A stretch of 64,000 nt of DNA from Drosophila miranda (lineage: Eukaryota > Arthropoda > Insecta > Diptera > Drosophilidae): the NCBI RefSeq assembly GCF_003369915.1, contig NC_046676.1:12940001-13004000 (forward strand), given 5' to 3'. Under the pieces are notes generated by a model, which worked only from the letters and a program-made list of their open reading frames with translations, was not told the origin of the DNA and did not search any database. The position numbers and the translations under genes were made by a program. This document shows, piece by piece, positions 56,991 to 64,000 of this stretch. Position 1 is the first letter of the stretch; the number at the start of each line of letters is the position of its first letter.

Positions 56991-58706
56991 ATGGCGTTGA
57001 CCGAGGCTCTCTTCCTAATCGTGGGTGCTTTAAGTGCCGTTTACATATGGTTCCAGCGCAACCATAGCTACTGGCAGCGCAAAGGCATTCCCTACATACC
57101 ACCCACACCCATTATCGGAAACACAGAGCCCGCTTTCAAGCTTAAGAACTCGTTCGGGCTGCATCTGTCGGAGATATACAGCGATCCTAAGATGCAGGAC
57201 GAGGCTGTGGTGGGAGTATATGCACTCAACAAGCCCTGCTTGATCATACGCGACCCGGAGTTGATCAAGTCAGTGATGATCAAGGACTTCAATCGATTCC
57301 ACAATCGATACGGTCGTTGTGATCCCCATGGCGATCCTCTTGGATCAAACAATCTATTCTTTGTGCGGGACACGCACTGGAAAGACATCCGAACGAAGTT
57401 GACGCCGGTTTTCACCAGTGGAAAGGTTAAGCAAATGTATACCTTGATGCTGGAGGTAAATACCTCATGTATTTAAAAGTAAGATTCAGTTCAATTTCAG
57501 TTCGTCCTCTTTTCCATGCAGATAGCTCACGATCTAGAGGAACATCTGAAGAAGCATATCCAGAGCAATAGCAATTCAGGGAAGTATATCACCGAAATCA
57601 AGGAAGTCTGTGCGCTGTTCTCTACGGACAGTATAGCCACCATTGCCTTTGGCATTCGTGCGAACAGTCTGCAGAATCCAAATGCGGAGTTCCGTAACCA
57701 TGGACGCAAGCTGTTCAACTTTACACTCTCTCGCGCGAAGGACTTTTTTGTGGCTTTCTTCTTGCCAAAGCTGGTGTCGCTGCTGCGTGTACAGTTTTTC
57801 ACCCAGGAATTCGCTCATTTCTTGAGAAGTACGATAAGCCATGTCATGGAGGAACGAGAGCGTACCGGCTTCGTTCGAAACGACTTAATCGATGTCCTAG
57901 TTGGCCTCCGCAAGGAAGCGGCCGAGGAGCCCACCAAGCCACACTATGCCCGCAATTTTGATTTCCTGGTAGCCCAGGCCGGTGTATTCTTTACGGCCGG
58001 CTTTGAAACCTCGTCTTCAACCATGTCCTTCGCCCTCTATGAACTGGCCAAAAATTCGCATCTGCAGACCCGCTTGCGCCAGGAGATCAACGAGGCTCTG
58101 GTGGAGGGCGGCGGAAATCTCTCCTACGAGAAGATTCAGTCCCTCGAGTACCTTGCCATGGTGGTGGATGAGGTGCTTCGCATGTATCCAGTGCTTCCGT
58201 TCCTTGACCGCGAATACAACAGCATCAAGGACCAGCCGGACCTGTCCCTAAAGCCCTACTATGACTTTACGTTCGAGCACGGTACACCGGTCTTCATACC
58301 AATCTACGGATTGCAGCACGATCCGAAGGTAACTTTAAATATGAAGTTCTACATAAATCCGTGATTAGGCAAACTCGATGTATTTTCTTTTATGCAGTAC
58401 TGGCCAAAACCTGAACAGTTCGATCCGGAGCGCTTTTCTCCAGAGAACCGAAAATCCATTGTGGCCATGGCCTATCAACCCTTTGGATCCGGTCCCCACA
58501 ACTGCATTGGGAGCCGCATTGGGCTTCTGCAAACCAAGCTAGGACTGGTACACATACTCAAAAATCATTCGGTTAAAATGTGTGCAGACACCATAAAGGA
58601 AATGAAATTCGATCCCAAGGGATTCGTCCTGCAGTCCCTGACAGGCATTTACCTGGAGATAGTCAACGATCGCCTCTATGAGGAGAGTGCAGCTCGGGTC
58701 CACTAA
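56991..58706 (+). CDS. Cyp6g1: Cytochrome P450 Cyp6g1
   Basis: An ER-bound monooxygenase; in D. melanogaster its over-expression gives DDT and neonicotinoid resistance. Exons 56991-57455, 57522-58328 and 58398-58706, 526 residues. N-terminal anchor [15 protein letters not shown], then [15 protein letters not shown], which matches Cyp6g1 closely. I-helix AGFETSS, ExxR as EVLR, PERF, and heme loop [10 protein letters not shown] with the thiolate Cys. An in-frame ATG lies 12 codons upstream (56955); I choose the inner one from the family. The intron 2 position (PK|YWP) is shared by Cyp6g2 and Cyp6t3 downstream, showing common ancestry. Confidence 0.93.
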
Positions 58707-59420
58707 ATCGGCTCGAAGTATAGTTTTGTCTAGTACGAACTTATTTTTTATATACAGAGAGAATGGTATGTGATGTGTGCTAATTATACATAATTCATAT
58801 AATCATATCAACTGTTAGATGGTTATGTTGTGCTATTGATTGGCGCACGTGGGATACAAGCGACCTATAGTTGCCTTTAGTAGAAAAACAAAATTATTAT
58901 AATATAGTTATCAAATTGCATTTAATCTCTCACTTTGTGTGGTTGTGCGTTGAACTTGAAAACATGGAAAACTGCGCCACCAATAAATAAATATAATCTA
59001 AATTTAGTTGAATGCACTTGTAAACGTTTTCGAAACGCTATATTGTTGATGGGATTAGGCGAGTATTAGGAAGTACGAAAATAGAGGCGGCTGAGAGCAG
59101 GGAATAAGTGAATGAAAAAGCCTATAGAGAGGGAGGATAGATTGAATTGATATCTCTATATTGTGGAGAGAGTGTACATACTCGTATGTGTGTAGTCTCA
59201 TCTGATTTAACCGGCAAGCCGCATGCGTTTCTTATTGCACCGATAGACACGCAATTTCCCAATCAAAATGCACTCCAAGATGTGACAGTCTCGGCTTCCC
59301 AGTTCAATTTTAAATGACAGAACACGCGAATCTCGGACTTAGTTCTCATTCAGGTGCTGTTGGCTGCATTGCTCCGGAGCCAAAAAAAACTAGGTGAGTC
59401 ATACATACTATTTATATATA
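58707..59420. other. Intergenic, between convergent Cyp6g1 and Cyp6g2
   Basis: Contains the Cyp6g1 3' end (AATAAATAAATA at about 58981) and the Cyp6g2 3' flank. No gene seen. Confidence 0.45.
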
Positions 59421-61038
59421 TCAGATACCCAAAGGATCGCGCACGAGCCTCAAGTGTATCCCGCCCTGGGCCTGCAGTATTATAGCCTTAGGATCAAGTT
59501 TCATGCGCCGCGGAGTGCGCTCCGATGTGGTTACCTGGTGGTTGCGCATAAGATTTACCAGCCCCACCTTTGCCTGTAGCAGTCCAAAGCGCTCTCCGAT
59601 GCAGCCATGCGGACCCAGGCCAAAGGGCATGTAGGTGTAGGGCGTCTGAAGTTTTCGATTGGCGGGGGAGAAGCGCTCCGGCTGGAATTTCCGCGGCTGT
59701 GGAAAGTACTAAAAACGAAGAAAAATATCAGCTATAAAGAACAGTTGCTTTGCTGACAAAGCTCACCTGAGGATCCATGTGCAATGCATAACAGGGTATG
59801 TAGATGGGCATTCCCTTGGGCACGCGGAACCCGTGATACGGCGTCAGGGAGTAATCCTCGTCCTCGGCAGTGCACTCTCGGTCCAGGAACGGCAGCGGGG
59901 GATACATGCGCAGAACCTCTAGCAAGACCATCTGCATGTACTCAAGGGAATCTATCAGCTGAAGGGTCACCTGTCCACCGCTGGCTATCAAAGCCTCCTT
60001 GATTTCATGCCTCACACGCAGTTGGATATCGGCATCCTTGGCCAGCTCGTACATGGCAAAGGCCATCGTGGAAGAGGAGGACTCGAAGCCGGCGGTAAAG
60101 AAGAGCACCGCCTGTGCCACTAGGATGTCGCCCTCGAACACAAACTGGCCGTGATCCCCGGCAGCCCTGGCCTGTTGAGTGGAGCGCCGGAACTCGATGA
60201 GGATGTCGATAAGATCGTTTCGCGTCTGCTGGGACCGTTCGCGCTCGGCCATTACATAGTTTATGGTGTTGCGCAGGAACCGGGTAGCCTGGGAAGGCAC
60301 CACCTTGAAGCCAAAGAGCGGGACCAGATGCGGCAGGAAGAAGACCAGCGTGAACTCAGCCGCCCGCTTCAGGCTAAACTCGAAGACGGCTCGGCCGTGC
60401 CTGCGGAACTCGCCATTGGGCTGGGTGAAGCTATTGGCCTGGACCCCGTAGGCCACCGAGGCAATCACGTCCGTGGTAAATAGGGCGCACAGCTCCTTGG
60501 CTTCCAGGTCGAAGCAGCGGGTCCGTTCGTTGTGCAGCGGCTGCTCGCGCAGATAGGCGTCCAGATTAGAGCCAACCTCCACGATGAGGGGAAACATGCT
60601 CTTCAGCTTGTTACTGGTAAAGAAGGGCGACAGCTTGAAGCGCACCTCCTTCCAGGCGGGATTTTTCAGGAAGAATATGTTTTGCGATCCCAACGGATCT
60701 CCCTTGTAGTCGGAGTTCGAGTATCTGTTGGAAAACTTGCCAAAGTCCTTGATCAGGATCCGCTTGATCAGATCGGGATCGCGCAGCAGCAGAGCCGGGC
60801 GGTGGAACACGTGTATGCCCACAAAGGGCTGGTTAAGTGCATCCGGATGATTGTACAACTGTCCCATAAAATCCGCCGGACTGTCCCTCATGCTCAGCAG
60901 TCCCGCCAGGTTACCCAATATCCAGTGGGGTCGCAGTTCTCGTACTCCTCGACGTCGCCAGTAGGCATAGTGCTGCTGGAGGAGGAGGCAGATAGTGGCC
61001 AAAAAGATGACCACGAGCAGGAGAAGTCCAAGTACCAT
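59421..61038 (-). CDS. Cyp6g2: Cytochrome P450 Cyp6g2
   Basis: An ER monooxygenase related to Cyp6g1, linked to insecticide metabolism and corpora allata expression in D. melanogaster. Minus-strand exons 61038-59767 and 59708-59421, 519 residues. N-terminal membrane anchor VLGLLLLVVIFLATICLLLQ, then YAYWRRRGVRELRPHWILGN, matching Cyp6g2. I-helix AGFESSSS, EVLR, PERF and heme loop FGLGPHGCIG are intact. The first intron of Cyp6g1 is absent here. Divergent from Cyp6t3 over 487 bp. Confidence 0.92.
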
Positions 61039-61525
61039 GTTTTCCCTGAGAGATTACTCTAGCTACTGACGAGCGGTGAGCGAGCTCAGCACGGGTTTAA
61101 ACTGCCTTGGAAGTTGCCTTGGAAGCTGCCTTTGAAGCTGCTTGGGTAGCGGGAACTCAGCGCGGGGTTCATCAAGATGGTGCCCTGTGTTATGAATGAG
61201 TTTGTGAAGCTCAGAGTTTGTGAATGGACGAAGAATGAGTTTTTGTGATGCTGATCAGGTTGGATTATATTCTCTTATTTGTTCCAGTTATGTAAAGTTT
61301 TTTTTTTGGGGAAGAGCAAGGTTAGTTGTATCGTCGCAAATCTGGGGGATCTCTTATTGTTTATTAATATAATTGCGATCCCAGAAAAAGGTCAGCCATA
61401 TTGAACATAAAAGTTGAACAGTTTAAGGCATGTATGTGATATACTGCGGATATAACAAACTAACTACCAACTCGATCGGATAATGATTTAAGAAAATTTT
61501 ATCATTTTTCATTGATAGTGTCATC
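61039..61525. promoter_or_regulatory. Divergent promoter between Cyp6g2 and Cyp6t3
   Basis: Toward Cyp6g2 (minus): a TTTAAA at 61096-61101 lies about 34 bp from a TCAGTA initiator-like site (61064-61069), a good spacing for a core promoter about 30 bp before the ATG. Repeats of AAGCTGCCTT/GGAAGTTGCC lie at 61100-61145. No element for Cyp6t3 is obvious. Confidence 0.45.
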
Positions 61526-63113
61526 ATGGTTTCATTGTGGCTGCTGATGCTCGGCATCCTTTCCATTTACCTCTGGCTGAGACAAAGGTATAGCTACTTT
61601 GAGCGTCACAATATCGTCCACCTGCCCGTCTCCGCGTGGACACCACTGGGACACCTCAGGAAGTTGCTGCTGCTGCGAATCTCCTTTGGCGATCTATTTC
61701 ACAACATCTATGCGGATCCGCGCGGTGGTCAGGCCAAAGTAGTGGGTTTTTTCCTGTTCCAGACCCCAGCGTTGATGGTCCGCGATCCGGAGCTGATACG
61801 CCTCGTGCTGATCAAACATTTCAACAGCTTTCTGAACCGCTATGAGGCGGCAGATGCTGCTGGTGATCCCATGGGATCGCTGACATTGCCGCTGGCCAAG
61901 TACCATAACTGGAGGGAGAGTCGTCAGTCGATGGCGCAGCTGTTCACCAGCGGCCGGATGCGCGAGTCCATGTACCCTCTGATGATGAGAGTGGTGATCG
62001 ACCTGGAGCAATATCTGCAAAGGAAGCTCGGAGACCGGTCCGAGCGGATGCTACCTCTGAGTAAAATGTGTCAGCTATATACCACTGATGTGACGGGAAA
62101 CCTCTTCTACAGCATGGATGTGGGCGGACTGCGCAGAGGCAAATCCCAGCTGCTGAAGAAGACCAAGCAGTTGTTTGACCCCGATCCTCGAAAGGTCCTG
62201 GATTTCATGAGCATATTCTTCTTGCCCCAGTGGACGAACCTGCTGCGGGCAAAGGTGTTCAGCGAGGAATACGCACAGTTCATGCGAAGCTTAGTCGGGC
62301 ATCCTAGGGAGCGAAGCAAGGGCGATCTCATCGATCAGCTGCTGCATCTTCAGAGCAGTCGACCCTCCAGCCACTACGCCCAGCATCCGGACTTCATCGC
62401 CTCTCAAGCGAGCATTATTTTGCTCGCTGGTTTCGAGACTTCCTCGGCTCTGCTGGGCTTCACCCTCTACGAGCTGGCCAAGCAACCTGATCTGCAGAAG
62501 CGTCTTAGAGAGGAGCTGGCAGAAGCCTTTTCACTGGCTCCCACCCTGACCTATGAGACGCTGGTCACCCTGCCTTTCCTTCGGAAGGTCTGCCTGGAGG
62601 CACTTCGTCTATATCCAGCCGCTGCCTTCATCAACAGGGAGTGTACCAGCTCAGATCCCAATGGATTCTCCCTGCAGCCACACGTGGACTTTGTGGTTCC
62701 AAATGGGATGCCTGCCTACATCTCCATCCTGGGACTGCACCGCGATGAAAAGGTACGGCTGAAAACTGAGGGAAGCTCTCCCGCATGCTCAACTCACGTC
62801 ACACCTTCTTCTCCCTCCATTTCCATTCCAGTATTGGCCCGAGCCCAACCGCTTTGATCCCGAACGATTTGATCCAGACAGGAGCAAGGATATCATACCC
62901 ATGACCTATATACCTTTTGGAGCTGGCCCCCATGGCTGCATCGGCAGTCGTCTGGGGTCTTTGCAGCTGAAACTGGGTCTGGCCCATATACTGAGGCTGT
63001 GCCGGGTGGAGGTCTGCGAGCAAACGGTGCCGCAGATACGCTTCAATCCGAAAACGTTCATGCTGGAATCAAAGGATGAGATATATTTGCGATTTTACAG
63101 GGATAAGCTATAA
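61526..63113 (+). CDS. Cyp6t3: Cytochrome P450 Cyp6t3
   Basis: An ER P450; in D. melanogaster it is needed for ecdysteroid synthesis in the prothoracic gland. Exons 61526-62752 and 62832-63113, 502 residues. N-terminal anchor MVSLWLLMLGILSIYLWL. FGDLFHNIYADPR and FNSFLNRYEAADAAGDPMGS match Cyp6t3. I-helix AGFETSS, ExxR as EALR, PERF and FGAGPHGCIG are intact. The intron position is the same as in the two Cyp6g genes. No truncation or missing key residue. Confidence 0.92.
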
Positions 63114-63495
63114 ATTAACTGCAATGTTTCACCGCGTGGCTGTGATACTTGGGTATGGAAAAGGGAAAGTATTATTTTGAATTCGAAAAAGTTATATTTG
63201 AATTGAATTGTTTTATTTGGATGAAATGCCTTTGTTTTCTTGGGTAATTTAAGTGGCGACCGTAGTTAGGGATCAACAGACACACAAAATATGGATTATC
63301 GTTTACTCGACAGCGAAGTATATTTTCTTTACATTTTGAATACTTTATACACAGACACATATATAAGATAAATATTTCTCCAAAAGGAGAATCTCTTTTA
63401 AATTCAGCCACGATTTACTTCCAGACTTAACCCCAAGCTACGCCGAGCTGGCATCTTTCTCTTTCACCCACAATTATATCGATCGATCCTTAGTT
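63114..63495. other. Intergenic, between convergent Cyp6t3 and the ECM29-like gene
   Basis: 3' flanks of two convergent genes. No coding sequence seen. Confidence 0.45.
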
Positions 63496-64000
63496 CTAAT
63501 TGACACTGTCCAACTGGCTGAGCTTATCCTCAATATCTTTGATACGACAACGGATTTCGGGGGCCGAGTCGCGCTGGAACTTGGTTAGATTCGATTCGAA
63601 GCTCTGCTTTATAACGGACAACGGCTGCTGATCTTTTGCCATGCTGAGGCGTTTGATGAGCATGAGAACAATGTTGAGGGCCTCCTTCTTGAGGCCCGTG
63701 TGCGGGACACCAGCGGCCAGAGAGACTGCGGCCAGGACATCGCTGCAAATCTTGCCCACAATGGCCTCACGCGTCTGCAGGATTGGCGTCTCTGTCTTGA
63801 GCTTCTTCTCTTGATTGATCTGCGAGAGATCGGGTATCTTGGCCGACTCATCGAAGATGTACAGCCGTTCGATGTACTTGGTGAGGGCGGCGAGCAGACT
63901 CACCTGAACCGGACGCGTGCTCTCGCTTAGGATGCTGGTGCAGTTCGCGGCGAAGAAGAGCTGATATCTGTGCTGGGTCTCGATCGAATGGCGCGGCCAC
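63496..64000 (-). CDS. C-terminal end of probable ECM29 proteasome adaptor
   Basis: A continuous minus-strand frame of 167 residues running off the window edge. It includes QLFFAANCTSILSESTRP, SLLAALTKYIERLYIFDES and a helical C-terminus (EIRCRIKDIEDKLSQLDSVN). HEAT-like helical character fits ECM29, which tethers 26S proteasomes to other compartments. The D. melanogaster ECM29 gene (CG8858) sits beside the Cyp6g2 gene (CG8859), as I recall. The identification therefore rests on helices plus neighbourhood. An internal Met at 63903 is not the start; the frame stays open above it. Confidence 0.6.
   Translation of the reverse strand, partial: WPRHSIETQHRYQLFFAANCTSILSESTRPVQVSLLAALTKYIERLYIFDESAKIPDLSQINQEKKLKTETPILQTREAIVGKICSDVLAAVSLAAGVPHTGLKKEALNIVLMLIKRLSMAKDQQPLSVIKQSFESNLTKFQRDSAPEIRCRIKDIEDKLSQLDSVN

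Overview
The window is Drosophila genomic DNA, most likely from Muller element C (the equivalent of D. melanogaster 2R). It has short introns, DRE (TATCGATA) and Motif 1/Motif 6 core-promoter elements, CAG-rich coding repeats, and orthologues of Ip6k, ND-B12, Rae1, PIG-M, NC2alpha, stum, eIF3k, Tbp, Tim10, wash, SmF, Cyp6g1, Cyp6g2 and Cyp6t3. The proteins are clearly not melanogaster (for example the Tbp N-terminus). An obscura-group species is my best guess, but it is an inference.

Layout. 1-14.8 kb: inositol hexakisphosphate kinase (IP6K) on +, with a long 5' region holding a decayed Tc1-like transposon, and an intronless VASt-domain gene nested antisense in an intron. 15.1-16.7 kb: ND-B12 (complex I, +) facing Rae1 (mRNA export, -). 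19-24 kb: three genes I cannot name, namely a small beta-solenoid-like protein (-), an orphan gene with a decayed tandem copy, and a second orphan. 24.0-26.3 kb: an operon-like minus-strand run of a CMC4-like twin-CX9C protein, a small membrane protein, an NDUFAF8-like twin-CX9C protein and PIG-M, with gaps of only 60, 9 and 19 bp. 26.35-31.41 kb: a 5-kb near-perfect inverted repeat between CMC4 and NC2alpha. Each arm ends in a hAT-like element and carries a Motif 6/Motif 6/Motif 1 promoter block pointing outward to the neighbouring gene. 31.5-32.6 kb: NC2alpha. 37.0-45.0 kb: stum, nine coding exons, with a GC-AG intron and a candidate alternative first exon. 45.4-51.5 kb: eIF3k, Tbp, a small secreted/tail-anchored peptide gene, an LRR gene, Tim10 and a 63-aa membrane protein. 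51.7-56.1 kb: wash, then an LTO1/METTL25-type pair whose reading frames are 4 bp apart, with SmF nested antisense in a METTL25 intron. 57.0-63.1 kb: the cytochrome P450 trio Cyp6g1 (+), Cyp6g2 (-), Cyp6t3 (+). The window ends in the 3' part of a probable ECM29 gene (-).

Functional themes. Most genes are housekeeping: transcription initiation (Tbp, NC2alpha), translation (eIF3k), splicing (SmF), mRNA export (Rae1), and mitochondrial biogenesis (ND-B12, Tim10, CMC4-like, NDUFAF8-like). The P450 cluster is a detoxification locus and stum acts in mechanosensory neurons.

The most unusual features are the palindrome that appears to have duplicated a promoter by way of a hAT element, the four-gene polycistron-like array with a 30-nt perfect-consensus intron-like stretch inside it, the VASt-only nested retrogene-like gene, and the LTO1-METTL25 bicistron. 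All calls come from reading the sequence by eye and from memory of the families. No database was searched.
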